Notes: generated by a model from the sequence alone, not told the origin. A stretch of 64,000 bases of DNA from Hongsoonwoonella zoysiae (GCF_013266695.1 NZ_JABRXF010000003.1:124001-188000), one strand, 5' to 3'. Shown: positions 42,418-52,352, numbered from the stretch's first letter. Numbers and translations are program-made.

Positions 42418-43668
42418 TTGTCCGTTCATGCGCAAGCCCCCGCGCCGCAGGCGCCCCTTGTCGACGGTCCCTACGCCTGGTTTCGCCTGGCGATAGCGAT
42501 CCTTCTGTCGACGGTGGGCAGCGTGGGCATGTGGGCCGTGGTGGTGGTGCTGCCGTCCGTTCAGGCCGAATTCGGGGTGGACCGGGCCGACGCCTCGGTG
42601 CCCTACACCGCGACGATGATCGGCTTTGCCCTCGGCAACCTCGTCGTCGGGCGCTGGGTGGACCGCTTCGGCATCATGCCGCCGTTGATCGGGGCCGCAT
42701 TCGCGCTCGGCGCGGGCTTCATGCTCGCCTCCGTAAGCGGCGATATCTGGCAGTTCGCAATCATCCAGGGTGTGCTTATCGGCATAGGAACGTCGGCCAC
42801 ATTCGGCCCGCTGATCGCCGATGTCTCGCACTGGTTCCACAAGCGCCGCGGCATTGCCGTTGCCGCGACCGCTTGCGGCAATTACCTGGCGGGCGCCATC
42901 TGGCCGACGCTTATCCAGTACGGCATGGCGGAAGGCGGCTGGCGCTACAGCTATTTCGCGATTGGCGTTGCCTGTATCGCGCTCATGGTTCCGCTTGCCC
43001 TGCTCCTGCGCCGGCGCCTGCCGGAAGAAGAGATCGACATTTCGCCGAGCGGCGCCATCAACCTGAGGCCCGTGGCGTCGATTTCCTTTTCCCCGCGGAC
43101 GCTTCAGATGCTGCTCGGCGTAGCGGGGCTTGGCTGTTGCGTGGCCATGTCCATGCCGCAGGTCCATATCGTCGCGCTTTGCGTCGACCTTGGCTACGGC
43201 GTTGCGCGCGGCGCGGAAATGCTGTCGCTGATGCTCGCCGGCGGCATCGTCAGCCGTCTCGTTTCCGGCGCCCTTGCCGACAGGATCGGCGGCGTGAAGA
43301 CGCTGCTTCTCGGTTCCGTCCTTCAGTGCCTGGCCCTTTTCGCCTATCTGCCATTCGACGGTCTGGTCTCGCTTTATGTCGTCTCGCTGATCTTCGGCCT
43401 CGCCCAGGGCGGCATCGTGCCGAGCTACGCCATCATCGTGCGTGAGTATCTGCCCGCGCGCGAGGCGGGCCAGCGGGTCGGCTTCGTCATCATGGCGACG
43501 ATCTTCGGCATGGCGCTCGGCGGCTGGCTCTCGGGCCTGATCTATGACCTGACGGGCTCTTATGAAGCCGCTTTCCTGAACGGTATCGCCTGGAATTTCC
43601 TGAATATCGGCATCATGGCGATCCTGCTTTTCAAGACGCGCAAGCCGCGCGCTGCTGCCATGGCCTGA
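42418..43668 (+). CDS. MFS transporter, OFA/monocarboxylate-like
   Basis: The 416-residue protein has 12 membrane helices of the major facilitator superfamily. Loop 2-3 carries GRWVDRFGIMPPLIG and loop 8-9 ADRIGGVKTLLLGS, the usual MFS motif A copies. SHWFHKRRGIAVAATACGNYLAGAIWP (in part) is typical of the oxalate/formate and monocarboxylate group. I start it at TTG 42418, which has GGAGA upstream and lies after the promoter-operator; the TTG at 42346 would fall inside the operator. The substrate is probably an organic acid, inferred from the subfamily. Confidence 0.8.
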   Translation: MSVHAQAPAPQAPLVDGPYAWFRLAIAILLSTVGSVGMWAVVVVLPSVQAEFGVDRADASVPYTATMIGFALGNLVVGRWVDRFGIMPPLIGAAFALGAGFMLASVSGDIWQFAIIQGVLIGIGTSATFGPLIADVSHWFHKRRGIAVAATACGNYLAGAIWPTLIQYGMAEGGWRYSYFAIGVACIALMVPLALLLRRRLPEEEIDISPSGAINLRPVASISFSPRTLQMLLGVAGLGCCVAMSMPQVHIVALCVDLGYGVARGAEMLSLMLAGGIVSRLVSGALADRIGGVKTLLLGSVLQCLALFAYLPFDGLVSLYVVSLIFGLAQGGIVPSYAIIVREYLPAREAGQRVGFVIMATIFGMALGGWLSGLIYDLTGSYEAAFLNGIAWNFLNIGIMAILLFKTRKPRAAAMA

Positions 43669-43718
43669 CCAAGGCTGCGCGGCCTTCACAATCCCTCGCG
43701 CCGGGCATGCCACGCTTG

Positions 43719-43747
43719 CCTAAGTCGGGTGGAGCCCCTAAGTCGGG
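43719..43747. repeat. 11-bp direct repeat just before ptrB
   Basis: CCTAAGTCGGG occurs at 43719-43729 and 43737-43747, an 18-nt period ending 3 nt before the ATG. It occupies the place of the ribosome-binding site, and no clear Shine-Dalgarno is visible. Confidence 0.5.
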
Positions 43748-43750
43748 ATC

Positions 43751-45835
43751 ATGCTCGACAGGAAAGATCCCCCCCGCGCAGAGAAGCGCCCGGTCACCGC
43801 CGAATATCACGGCATCCCGAAAACCGACGATTACGCCTGGCTGCGTGCCGGGAACTGGCAGGAGGTCATGCGCGATCCCGCCGTTCTCGACGCCGGTATC
43901 CGGGCGTATCTGGAGGCAGAGAACGCCTGGCTCGACGCCGGCATGGCGGACACGCAAGCGCTTCAGGAAACGCTCTTCGCCGAAATGAAGGGCCGCATCA
44001 AGGAGGACGACAGCTCCGTCCCCTCGCCCGATGGCCCCTTTGCCTATGCCATTCGCTACGTGGAAGGCGGCCAGCATCCGAAGCTCGTGCGCTCGCCCCG
44101 CGACGGCGGCGGTGAAACCGTCCTGATCGACGGCGACAGGGAGGCCGAAGGCAAGGCCTATTTCCGGCTTGCCGGTGCCATGCATTCGCCCGACCATTCG
44201 AAGCTTGCCTGGGCCTATGACGACAAGGGCTCGGAGTTTTTCACGCTCCGAATTCGCGACCTTTCGACGGGCGAAGATATCGCCGACGTGATCGAGGACA
44301 CCGGCGGTGGCGGCGTCTGGTCCGCGGACGGTCGCTACGTCTTCTACATCCGGCTCGATGAAAACCACCGTCCCTCGAAACTTTTCCGGCACGAGGTCGG
44401 AACCGGTACTGACGCGGATGTGCTCGTCTATGAAGAACCCGACGCCGGTTTCTTCATGAGCGTGGGCAAGACGCAATCTGGCCGTTTCATCGTCATCGAC
44501 AGTCATGACCACGAAACCTCGGAAACCCGCCTGATCCCGGCGGACGATCCGACCGCCGAACCCCGCCTCGTCGCCCCGCGCCTCCAGGCGGAGGAATATT
44601 CGCTCGACGACAATGGCAATACGCTCTTTATCCTGACGAATTCAGGCGGAGCTGAGGATTTCAGGATCGTCACCGCACCTCTGTCCGATCCGTCGCGTGA
44701 AAACTGGACGGATCTCGTCGCCCACAAGCAGGGCCGCCTGATCCTCTCCATGACCCTTTACAAGGATCACATGGTGCGCCTTGAGCGCGAAGACGGCCTG
44801 CCGCGCATCGTCGTCCACCGCCTTGCCGACGGTGCGGAACATGCGATCGCCTTCGACGAGGAAGCCTATTCGCTGGGTGTTTCCGACGGTTACGAGTTCG
44901 ACACGACGACGATCCGCTTCACCTATTCGTCGATGACGACGCCTTCCCGGGTCTATGATTACGACGTGGAGACGCGCGAGCGGACCTTGCGCAAGGAGCA
45001 GGAGGTTCCCTCCGGCCATGATCCCAGTGCCTATGTTACCCGCCGCGTGCATGCCCCTGCGAAGGATGGCGAAACGGTGCCGGTCTCGCTTCTTTACCGC
45101 AAGGATACGCCGCTTGACGGGTCGGCCCCCTGCCTTCTTTACGGTTACGGCTCCTATGGAATCTCGATCCCGGCGAGCTTCAACACCAACTGCCTGTCAC
45201 TGGTCGATCGCGGCTTCGTCTATGCCATCGCCCACATTCGCGGCGGCAAGGACAAGGGCTACCGCTGGTATGCCGATGGGCGGCGGGAGAAGAAGAAAAA
45301 CACCTTCACCGATTTCATCGCCGCCGCCGACTATCTGGCGAAGGAACACTTCACCTCCCCGGACAGGATCGTGGCGCAGGGCGGGTCTGCCGGCGGCATG
45401 CTGATGGGTGCCGTCGCCAACATGGCCCCGGAGAAATTCGGCGGCCTCATCGCCGAGGTTCCCTTCGTGGACGTGCTCGACACCATGCTTGACGACACGC
45501 TGCCCCTCACCCCGCCGGAATGGCCGGAGTGGGGCAACCCGATCGCCGACAAGGCGGCGTTCGAGTATATCGCCAGCTATTCGCCCTACGATAACGTAAG
45601 CGCCATGGCCTATCCGGCCATCCTTGCCGTGGGCGGGCTCACGGACCCGCGCGTAACCTATTGGGAGCCGGCGAAATGGGTGGCGAAGCTGCGTGAGTTC
45701 AAGACAAACGACACGCCGCTTTACCTCAAGACCAATATGGAAGCCGGCCACGGCGGCGCATCGGGGCGCTTCGACCGGTTGAAGGAAGTCGCGCTCAACT
45801 ACGCCTTCGCGTTGAAGGTGGCCGGCAAGATTTGA
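43751..45835 (+). CDS. ptrB: Oligopeptidase B (S9A family)
   Basis: The 694-residue cytosolic serine peptidase has an N-terminal beta-propeller (about 75-410) and a C-terminal alpha/beta-hydrolase domain. The nucleophile is Ser546 in GGSAGGMLMG (Ser532 in E. coli). The Asp is in GLTDPRVTYWEP and the His in GHGGASGRFDR. It opens with KTDDYAWLR, typical of the family. It cleaves short peptides after Lys or Arg. The gene stands alone downstream of the MFS gene. Confidence 0.93.
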   Translation: MLDRKDPPRAEKRPVTAEYHGIPKTDDYAWLRAGNWQEVMRDPAVLDAGIRAYLEAENAWLDAGMADTQALQETLFAEMKGRIKEDDSSVPSPDGPFAYAIRYVEGGQHPKLVRSPRDGGGETVLIDGDREAEGKAYFRLAGAMHSPDHSKLAWAYDDKGSEFFTLRIRDLSTGEDIADVIEDTGGGGVWSADGRYVFYIRLDENHRPSKLFRHEVGTGTDADVLVYEEPDAGFFMSVGKTQSGRFIVIDSHDHETSETRLIPADDPTAEPRLVAPRLQAEEYSLDDNGNTLFILTNSGGAEDFRIVTAPLSDPSRENWTDLVAHKQGRLILSMTLYKDHMVRLEREDGLPRIVVHRLADGAEHAIAFDEEAYSLGVSDGYEFDTTTIRFTYSSMTTPSRVYDYDVETRERTLRKEQEVPSGHDPSAYVTRRVHAPAKDGETVPVSLLYRKDTPLDGSAPCLLYGYGSYGISIPASFNTNCLSLVDRGFVYAIAHIRGGKDKGYRWYADGRREKKKNTFTDFIAAADYLAKEHFTSPDRIVAQGGSAGGMLMGAVANMAPEKFGGLIAEVPFVDVLDTMLDDTLPLTPPEWPEWGNPIADKAAFEYIASYSPYDNVSAMAYPAILAVGGLTDPRVTYWEPAKWVAKLREFKTNDTPLYLKTNMEAGHGGASGRFDRLKEVALNYAFALKVAGKI

Positions 45836-45903
45836 GGGCATCGCGCCGATCCGGCGGCGTGGCGGATGCGTAGACCGAACGACAAACAATTGGAGGTCGT
45901 TCG

Positions 45904-46428
45904 ATGAAGCCGCTCCGCCGCGCTGTTCTTGCCGCGATCCCGCTCCTTGCGTTTTCAGACAGCGCGGCTTTCGCCTCCGCCGGCCCGTTGAAGCTGGAGG
46001 AGTTCTTTCGCGGCAAAACCGTCGGCAAGGGCGTCTTCGAAAGCCGCATCGCTGGCGTGAAGCGCGAGTTCACGGTCATCACGACCGGCACCTGGAACCC
46101 GAAAACCTTCACCCTTCGCCTGCGCGAGGATTTCCGCTACGCCGACGGCGAGCGCGACACCAAGGTGTGGTTTTTCCAGAAAGTAGCGGAAGATCGCTAC
46201 ATCGGCCAGCGTTCGGACGTCTTCAGCCCGACGAACGTTCGCACTGTCGGTAACGACCTCAAGTTCTCCTACGCCGCCGAGGTCGAAACCAGGGACGGTA
46301 CTATAGCGCTGCGGTTCAACGATACGCTGACGCGCGTGGAGCCGGGAGTCGTTCGCAATACGGCACGCGTCGTCAAATACGGCCTCACAATCGGCACCGT
46401 CGATCTCACGTTCCGCAAGTCGCGGTAG
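45904..46428 (+). CDS. DUF3833 family secreted protein
   Basis: The 174-residue protein has a signal peptide (residues 1-25, AAIPLLAFSDSAAFASA) and a lipocalin-like DUF3833 domain. Markers are LEEFFRGKTVGKGVFESRIAGV, RLREDFRYADGERDTKVWFFQ and the end VKYGLTIGTVDLTFRK. ATG 45904 is preceded by GGAGG at 8-10 nt. The family function is unknown; related proteins act in the periplasm. Confidence 0.88.
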   Translation: MKPLRRAVLAAIPLLAFSDSAAFASAGPLKLEEFFRGKTVGKGVFESRIAGVKREFTVITTGTWNPKTFTLRLREDFRYADGERDTKVWFFQKVAEDRYIGQRSDVFSPTNVRTVGNDLKFSYAAEVETRDGTIALRFNDTLTRVEPGVVRNTARVVKYGLTIGTVDLTFRKSR

Positions 46429-46444
46429 GCACGCGGCGGCAGGC

Positions 46445-46645
46445 TCAGGCGCTCTTGCAGGTCTTGATGCCCAGAAGCGTATAGGCCGGGCACCAGCCGA
46501 CAGCCGCGGTGCCAATCGCGACAACGCCGATCCAGCCGATCCACTTCCAGGTGATATCCGCCGGCCCGAGCACCGCGAAAAGCACGAGCGCAATGCCCGC
46601 TATCACGCGAAGGATACGGTCGGTCGAGCCCATGTTGGTCGTCAT
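46445..46645 (-). CDS. DUF2892 (YgaP-like) small membrane protein
   Basis: The 66-residue protein has the DUF2892 layout: MGSTDRILRVIAGIAL, two membrane helices (about 11-30 and 36-55), and the closing motif GWCPAYTLLGIKTC, with two cysteines. In YgaP and relatives this module accompanies rhodanese domains; here it stands alone. ATG 46645 is preferred over an in-frame start six codons upstream, which adds MHGDFS. It is convergent with the DUF3833 gene. Confidence 0.9.
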   Translation of the reverse strand: MTTNMGSTDRILRVIAGIALVLFAVLGPADITWKWIGWIGVVAIGTAAVGWCPAYTLLGIKTCKSA

Positions 46646-46898
46646 CGAAAAGTCTCCGTGCACATTGGATCAGGCAGACGGGACAGCCCGCTGCTTTGTT
46701 TGTTTCGATATTATGAAAACAAGGGCTCCTGTCAGTGATCCAGATCAAACGGATCAGGCCTCGCTTTTCCGGTAAAGGCGGGCCTGCCTTGCGTTAAATT
46801 GAATGGCACATAGGCGATCCGGCCGATGGCGGGATGCGTCTGAAGGCCTTACGATGTTATAGATACCCGTGAATCAATCGACCGCTTCGAGGTTCTCC

Positions 46899-47267
46899 AT
46901 GTTCCGCGTAATCGCAGCCGCCTCCGCACTGTCGCTCGCCCTGGCAACCGCCGGCTGCAACTCCACGGCCCCGACAACGGTCGGAGGGGTCCTCGACTAC
47001 GTGCTCTTCGCACCGACCTATGACGCGAATTACGTGCCCGAGACTTACGGGACGCCTTATGAATGCAAGACGGCGGCGGCAGCCTACGGCGGTGCCAACG
47101 TCTGGCGCGGCAATATCGGCGGGCGGAAATTCGATTTCGACAGGAGCCGTCCGGTCGGGCGCGAGGGCTGTTTCCGGACGCGAGCGGAATGCGAGGCATT
47201 CCTGACCCTGATGGCGGGCTATATCGATCAGGTCATGGGCCGTAGTTGTGTCAGGGGCTATGGTTGA
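46899..47267 (+). CDS. Small lipoprotein of unknown function
   Basis: The 122-residue protein starts MFRVIAAASALSLALATAGC, with the lipobox ATAGC and the lipidated Cys at residue 20. The mature part has five more cysteines, with YGTPYECKTAAAAYGGANVW and REGCFRTRAECEAFL. I do not recognise the family. ATG 46899 follows CGAGG; an upstream GTG in frame would spoil the signal peptide. It is monocistronic, 148 nt before the chemoreceptor. Confidence 0.7.
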   Translation: MFRVIAAASALSLALATAGCNSTAPTTVGGVLDYVLFAPTYDANYVPETYGTPYECKTAAAAYGGANVWRGNIGGRKFDFDRSRPVGREGCFRTRAECEAFLTLMAGYIDQVMGRSCVRGYG

Positions 47268-47415
47268 CGCTGCGAGATTTACTCGCGAACAACACAAGTC
47301 AATCTATATAGTTTACCGGATCTTGAGTTGATTGCGGGAATTTTGCGTGTATTTACACTATTTTCAATAAACATTGGCATCTCTCTTATGGCTGAATTGA
47401 GAGAGGTGCCCCGAA

Positions 47416-49197
47416 ATGAGCGCATTCCTTCCCGGGTTTATCCGTAATAGCGTTGCAAGGCAGTTGATCCTGCCGGTGCCCGTCATCGTGCTCTTCGGGT
47501 TGGCCGCGGTCTGGCTGTTCCTGCCGAAAGTGGTGGATCGAAACGTGCAGGAGGACGCCGTTCGCAATGCCATTCAGACCGCCAATCAGTTCAAGACGAT
47601 ACGCGGCTATTACACGAAAAACGTGATCGGCAAGGCATTGGACAATGGCGGCGTCTACCCCTCGATCAACCACAAGTCCGAAAGCGACGGCATACCTCTG
47701 CCCGCCACCTTCATCCACGACATCAGCGAGTTGCTGGCCGAAGAAGACACGCGCATAAACCTCTACAGCCCCTATCCCTTCCCGAACCGCAAGGACCGTA
47801 CGCTGGACAAGTTTCAGCAGGATGCCTGGGCGGCGCTGGAAAAGGATCCGGATGCCGTCTTCTCGCGCGAGGAGGTGCGTGACGGCAAGCATTTCCTGCG
47901 TGTCGGCATCGGCGACAAGATGGTGGCTGAGGCTTGCGTCAGTTGCCACAACTCCCACCCCGACACGCCGAAGGCGGACTGGAACCTTGGGGATCTGCGC
48001 GGCATCCTGGAAATCGAAACCCTGATAGACGATCAGCTCGCCAACGGCGCGGCGCTCAGTAACTGGATCATCGCCGGCATGCTCCTCGGGTCTCTCGCCC
48101 TCATCCTTGCGACCACCCTCGTCGTTCGCAGCTTCACCGGCCCGCTCGGCCGGATGACCTCGGCGATGCGCGCGCTCGCCGATGGCGAGCTTGAGGTGGA
48201 AGTGCCGGCGAAGGACCGCGCCGACGAGCTGGGCGCCATGGCCTCCACGCTCGAAGTCTTCAGGGAAAACGCTCAGGAGCGAACGCGCCTGATGGCGGAA
48301 AGCGAAGCCGCCAAGGCGCTCGAAGCGGGCCGGGCATCGTCCATGGCGGGCGCGATCGGCGATTTCGAGGCGACGACGAAAGATGTGGTCGACGGCGTCG
48401 TCGCCACCTCGGAACAGTTGCGCGAAGCGGCCGCTTCTCTTGCCTCTCTCGCCAATGAAGCCGGCACGCTGACGCAGACAATCGGCCAATCGACCAGGAA
48501 CGCATCCGATGGCGTCATCACCGTGTCGAGCGCGGCGGACGAACTCGCAGCTTCCATGGGCGAGATCAACCGGCAGATCAGCCAGTCGACGCAGATAACC
48601 GAATCCGCCGGCGAGCAGGTGTCGAAAACGATCAACCAGGTCGAGGGGCTCGTCTCCTCCGCCACGCGCATCGGCGAGGTCGTGACGCTTATTTCGGAGA
48701 TCGCGGAGCAGACGAACCTGCTTGCGCTCAACGCCACGATAGAATCCGCGCGTGCCGGCGAGGCCGGCAAGGGCTTTGCCGTCGTCGCCAACGAGGTCAA
48801 ACAGCTCGCCGGGCAGACGGCGAACGCCACGCAGGAAATCAGCGCCCAGGTCGCCCAGATCCAGAAGGCGACGAGCGATGCCGCCGAGTCTATCCATGAA
48901 ATCGGCAGGACGATCAACGCCATCCGTGATTCCTCCGGCGCCGTCGCCGCCGCCACGCATCAGCAAAGCTCGGCAACACAGGAAATAGCCACCAGCATCT
49001 CCAACGTCGCCGAAGGCACGAAAGAGGTGGATCAAGGTGTCGCGGGCATCGGCAAATCGACCAGCGGTATCCAGTCGTCGACGGAACTCGTGGCGAATTC
49101 AGCCGAAGAGCTTTTCAGGAAATCGGAACTTCTGCGCGATCAGGTCACGCGCTTCCTGAATGTGGTTCGCAATGGCCGCGATCAGGATGCCGCCTGA
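47416..49197 (+). CDS. Methyl-accepting chemotaxis protein with a periplasmic heme-binding DUF3365 domain
   Basis: The 593-residue chemoreceptor has membrane helix 1 (about 17-37), a periplasmic DUF3365/Tll0287-like domain (40-210), helix 2 (about 216-237), HAMP (238-290) and a methyl-accepting signalling domain (about 320-590) with the tip segment [38 protein letters not shown] (in part). The periplasmic domain contains C174-V-S-C177-H178, a c-type heme-binding motif, followed by NSHPDTPK. It is therefore likely to sense redox, oxygen or NO through heme. No CheR pentapeptide is at the C-terminus. No che genes are nearby. Confidence 0.9.
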   Translation: MSAFLPGFIRNSVARQLILPVPVIVLFGLAAVWLFLPKVVDRNVQEDAVRNAIQTANQFKTIRGYYTKNVIGKALDNGGVYPSINHKSESDGIPLPATFIHDISELLAEEDTRINLYSPYPFPNRKDRTLDKFQQDAWAALEKDPDAVFSREEVRDGKHFLRVGIGDKMVAEACVSCHNSHPDTPKADWNLGDLRGILEIETLIDDQLANGAALSNWIIAGMLLGSLALILATTLVVRSFTGPLGRMTSAMRALADGELEVEVPAKDRADELGAMASTLEVFRENAQERTRLMAESEAAKALEAGRASSMAGAIGDFEATTKDVVDGVVATSEQLREAAASLASLANEAGTLTQTIGQSTRNASDGVITVSSAADELAASMGEINRQISQSTQITESAGEQVSKTINQVEGLVSSATRIGEVVTLISEIAEQTNLLALNATIESARAGEAGKGFAVVANEVKQLAGQTANATQEISAQVAQIQKATSDAAESIHEIGRTINAIRDSSGAVAAATHQQSSATQEIATSISNVAEGTKEVDQGVAGIGKSTSGIQSSTELVANSAEELFRKSELLRDQVTRFLNVVRNGRDQDAA

Positions 49198-49218
49198 CGC
49201 GGAAGCCGCGGGAGAACG

Positions 49219-49250
49219 AAAAAAGGCGGACCCGAAGGCCCGCCTTTTGC
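49219..49250. terminator. Bidirectional terminator between the chemoreceptor and sodB
   Basis: AAAAGGCGG (49221-49229) pairs with CCGCCTTTT (49240-49248), giving an A-tract and T-tract on both strands. It lies between two convergent genes and should stop transcription from each. Confidence 0.85.
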
Positions 49251-49269
49251 ATTTCCGCCACTCGTGAAT

Positions 49270-49869
49270 TTACGAAGCGGCCTGCAGAAGCTCGTCGACG
49301 TATTCCCAGTTGACCAAGCTGTCGAACCAGGCCTCGAGGTACTTCGGGCGCGCGTTGCGGTAGTCGATGTAGTAGGAATGCTCCCACACGTCGCAGCCCA
49401 GAAGCGGGGCCGCGCCATGAACCAGCGGGTTCTCGCCGTTCGGCGTCTTCATGACGACAAGCTTGCCGTCCTTCAGCGCAAGCCACGCCCAGCCGGAGCC
49501 GAACTGCGTGACGCCGGCGTTGATGAAGTCCGCACGGAACTTGTCGAAACCGCCAAGGTCGGCATCGATCTTCGAGGCCAGCCCGCCGGGAAGCGACTTG
49601 CCGCCGCCGTTCGGCTTCATCCACTTCCAGAAGTGGATGTGGTTGTAGTGCTGGCCGGCGTTGTTGAACAGCCCGGCGTTCTTGCCGTAGCTTTCCTTCA
49701 CGATATCCTCGAGGGACTTGCCCTCCAGGCCGCTGTCCTTCAGCAGGTTGTTGCCGTTGGTGACATAGGCCTGATGGTGCTTGTCGTGGTGGTATTCCAG
49801 CGTCTCTTTGGACATAAACGGCCCAAGCGCATCATAGGCATAGGGAAGATCGGGAAGTTCGAAAGCCAT
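49270..49869 (-). CDS. sodB: Fe/Mn superoxide dismutase
   Basis: The 199-residue enzyme has the four metal ligands: His in YHHDKHHQAYV, His in GQHYNHIHFW, and Asp and His in DVWEHSYYIDYRNARPKYLEAW (in part). A Gln in AGQHYNH stands where iron enzymes carry the active-site Gln, so it is more Fe-like, although FGSGWAWL is shared by both types; it may be cambialistic. It converts superoxide in the cytoplasm. A single gene with a shared terminator. Confidence 0.95.
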   Translation of the reverse strand: MAFELPDLPYAYDALGPFMSKETLEYHHDKHHQAYVTNGNNLLKDSGLEGKSLEDIVKESYGKNAGLFNNAGQHYNHIHFWKWMKPNGGGKSLPGGLASKIDADLGGFDKFRADFINAGVTQFGSGWAWLALKDGKLVVMKTPNGENPLVHGAAPLLGCDVWEHSYYIDYRNARPKYLEAWFDSLVNWEYVDELLQAAS

Positions 49870-50108
49870 CGGACGCCTCCTTCTGTTGTTTCAAGAAATC
49901 GATTCAAGACCCCGCGCCGCGGGGCAAAGCTTCAAGCGCGAAGATAAGGGCCCCGCCACCTTACGGCAATGCCCGCGAGCCGGAATTTGGAAATATTTTT
50001 CTTGTTATTTTACCGCTCGGGTGCTTCTGCTGATTTTCACTTGCATTACCGGTTTCAAACGCTTGTCATCCGCAACGTGCTCCAGCCATCAGGAAAGAAA
50101 GACCGCGC

Positions 50109-51272
50109 ATGAAGCCTGCCTCGGGATCGCCCGTTCCGCTCGCCCTGGCCGGCTTTCTGGCGCTCGCGACCGCCATGGGCATCGGCCGCTTCGCGCTGAC
50201 GCCGATTCTTCCCTTCATGATCGAAGGCGTTCCTCTTTCCACCGCCGATGCCGGCTTCATCGCGTCCGCGAATTATGTCGGCTATCTCATCGGCGCGCTT
50301 GGCGCTTCGGCGCTGCCGTCCTTCGGCGACGGGCGCGGCTGGTTCTTCTGCGGGCTGGTCCTCACGGTGCTGCTGGCCGCCGGCATGGGGGTGAGCGGGG
50401 ATATCGCGTTCCTCGCCGTCGACCGTTTCATCGCCGGACTTGCAAGCGCGCTTGTGCTTGTTTTCTCCGCGACGCTCATCATCGAGCCGGTCACGCGCAT
50501 GGGCCGGCCGGAGCTTGTCGCCGTCCAGTTCGGCGGCGTCGGTTTCGGCATCATGCTTTCGGCCGGTCTCGTCGGCGTTCTCGGCGCGCGTCAGGCCGGC
50601 TGGGACGTCATGTGGTTTCTGAGCGGCGCGCTCGCGCTTGTCGCCGTGGTGTTGATCGTATTCCTCGTTCCCGCGCGGGAAAAGACCGCGCCGCCTCCCG
50701 CCGTCCCGTCCGCTGCGGCAAACGGCCGGCATCGCTCCGCGCTGGTGAAGCTCACGCTCGCCTACGGTCTGTTCGGCTTCGGCTACATCATCACCGGCAC
50801 GTTTTTGACCACCATCCTTCGCGGCTCGTCCGACCTTCGCCACCTTGAAGCGCCGGTATGGGCGATGGTCGGTTTTGCCGCCGCCTTCTCGCTCTGGTTC
50901 TGGGGCAGGGTCGCGGCCCGCATCGGCAATTCGCGCGCCTTCGCCATCGCCTGCGCGGTGGAGGCTGTTGCCGTCCTGCTGACAGTGGTCAGCGCGGCTC
51001 CGCTTGCCTTCTTCGTCGCCGCCGTGCTCTTCGGCGGAACGTTCGTCGGCATCACCGGCGTCGGCCTCGTCGAGGTGCGGCGCATGTCGCGGGCAAACCC
51101 TGCGCGCTCCGTCGGGCTCATGACATCGTCATTCGGCCTTGGTCAGGCGCTCGGGCCGACGGTTGCCGGCATAGGCGCGGAAATGACCGGAAGCTTCGCC
51201 CTGCCCTCGCTCGCCGCCGTGGCGACGCTTATCGCCGCCACGCTGCTGACGTTCAATCTGCCAAGGGATTGA
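50109..51272 (+). CDS. YbfB/YjiJ family MFS transporter
   Basis: The 387-residue protein has about 12 membrane helices and the family opening FLALATAMGIGRFALTPILP with GFIASANYVGYLIGAL. Loop and helix motifs match YbfB/YjiJ transporters rather than the sugar or drug groups. The substrate is unknown. It is convergent with the aminotransferase gene 9 nt away and is not in an operon. Confidence 0.88.
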   Translation: MKPASGSPVPLALAGFLALATAMGIGRFALTPILPFMIEGVPLSTADAGFIASANYVGYLIGALGASALPSFGDGRGWFFCGLVLTVLLAAGMGVSGDIAFLAVDRFIAGLASALVLVFSATLIIEPVTRMGRPELVAVQFGGVGFGIMLSAGLVGVLGARQAGWDVMWFLSGALALVAVVLIVFLVPAREKTAPPPAVPSAAANGRHRSALVKLTLAYGLFGFGYIITGTFLTTILRGSSDLRHLEAPVWAMVGFAAAFSLWFWGRVAARIGNSRAFAIACAVEAVAVLLTVVSAAPLAFFVAAVLFGGTFVGITGVGLVEVRRMSRANPARSVGLMTSSFGLGQALGPTVAGIGAEMTGSFALPSLAAVATLIAATLLTFNLPRD

Positions 51273-51280
51273 GGCCGCCC

Positions 51281-52138
51281 TCACCCGTGGGCGAAGTCCC
51301 AGTAAAGCTCGCGGGCGCGCGTCGCGAACGGGCCCGGCTGCAGGTCGCGGGTCTCGATCCGGTTGATTGGCACCACCTTGTTGTAGTTGCCGGTCGAAAA
51401 TATCTCATCCGCCTCCTGGAACTCGCGGTAAGAGAGCGTGCGCTCAACCACCTCGACGCCGGCCTTGCGCAAGAGCTTGATCACCCGCTGGCGCGTGATC
51501 CCGTTCAGGAAGGTGCCGTTGGGTGTCGGCGTATGCACAACCCCGTCCTTGGCCATGAATACGTTGGACGTCGTCAGTTCCGCGACATTGCCGAGCATGT
51601 CGAGCACGATCGCGTTGTCGAAACCGCGCGCCTTGGCGTCGACGATGGCACGCGCGTTGTTCGGGTAAAGGCAGCCCGCCTTGGCGTTCACCGGCATGCA
51701 TTCCATCGTCGGGCGGCGGAAGGGAGACAGCGTCACGCTCATCGAGGCGTCTTTGGGCGCGATCGCCGCCTCGAACAGGCAAAGGCAAAAGCGCGTCGTC
51801 TCCGGATCGCCGGCAATCGTGCCGATGCCATCGCCTTCCGCCCAATACATCGGCTTTATGTAGACGGGCGCGCCGGGGGCGAATTTTTGCAGGCCCTCGC
51901 TCGTAAGCTCCATCATTTCGCCGACGGATTTCGTCGCCTTGAGGCCGAGAGCAGCGGCGGAATCGTTCACGCGCTGGCAGTGCAGGTCTAGGTCCGGCGT
52001 GACCCCCTCAAAGGCCCTTGCCCCGTCGAAGACGCTCGATCCGAGCCATGCGGCATGGGTGCGCGGGCCCATGATCGGCGGATTGCCCTCATGCCACGCA
52101 CCGTCGAACCACGTCCATGTCGTCGACCACTCGGCCAT
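51281..52138 (-). CDS. Fold-type IV (branched-chain-like) aminotransferase
   Basis: The 285-residue PLP enzyme has the class IV pattern: AAWLGSSVFDGARAFEGVTPDLDLH (in part), YIKPMYWAEGDG, the catalytic Lys in NAKAGCLYPNNARAI (lysine of AKAG), and ELTTSNVFMAKDG, then FLNGITRQRV. It resembles rhizobial branched-chain aminotransferase homologues that differ from the main IlvE. Specificity between branched-chain and D-amino acids or amines cannot be decided from sequence alone. Confidence 0.85.
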   Translation of the reverse strand: MAEWSTTWTWFDGAWHEGNPPIMGPRTHAAWLGSSVFDGARAFEGVTPDLDLHCQRVNDSAAALGLKATKSVGEMMELTSEGLQKFAPGAPVYIKPMYWAEGDGIGTIAGDPETTRFCLCLFEAAIAPKDASMSVTLSPFRRPTMECMPVNAKAGCLYPNNARAIVDAKARGFDNAIVLDMLGNVAELTTSNVFMAKDGVVHTPTPNGTFLNGITRQRVIKLLRKAGVEVVERTLSYREFQEADEIFSTGNYNKVVPINRIETRDLQPGPFATRARELYWDFAHG

Positions 52139-52352
52139 TTCCTTCTCCCGGATATCTTTTCATGAATTCCTGCGATCGAACGCTTTTGAACCTTGAAGGT
52201 CAAGTCTTTGCCGGAGCTTGCGAAAAATCCGGAATGAATATACCGCTGGACATCAATGTTCTTATTATGTTCCAGTAGAACGATCCACAAGCGGAAAGTT
52301 TTTCCCGCACAAGTCCCATCACAAAAGGCCCCATCGCCAAAAGGTATCTCCC

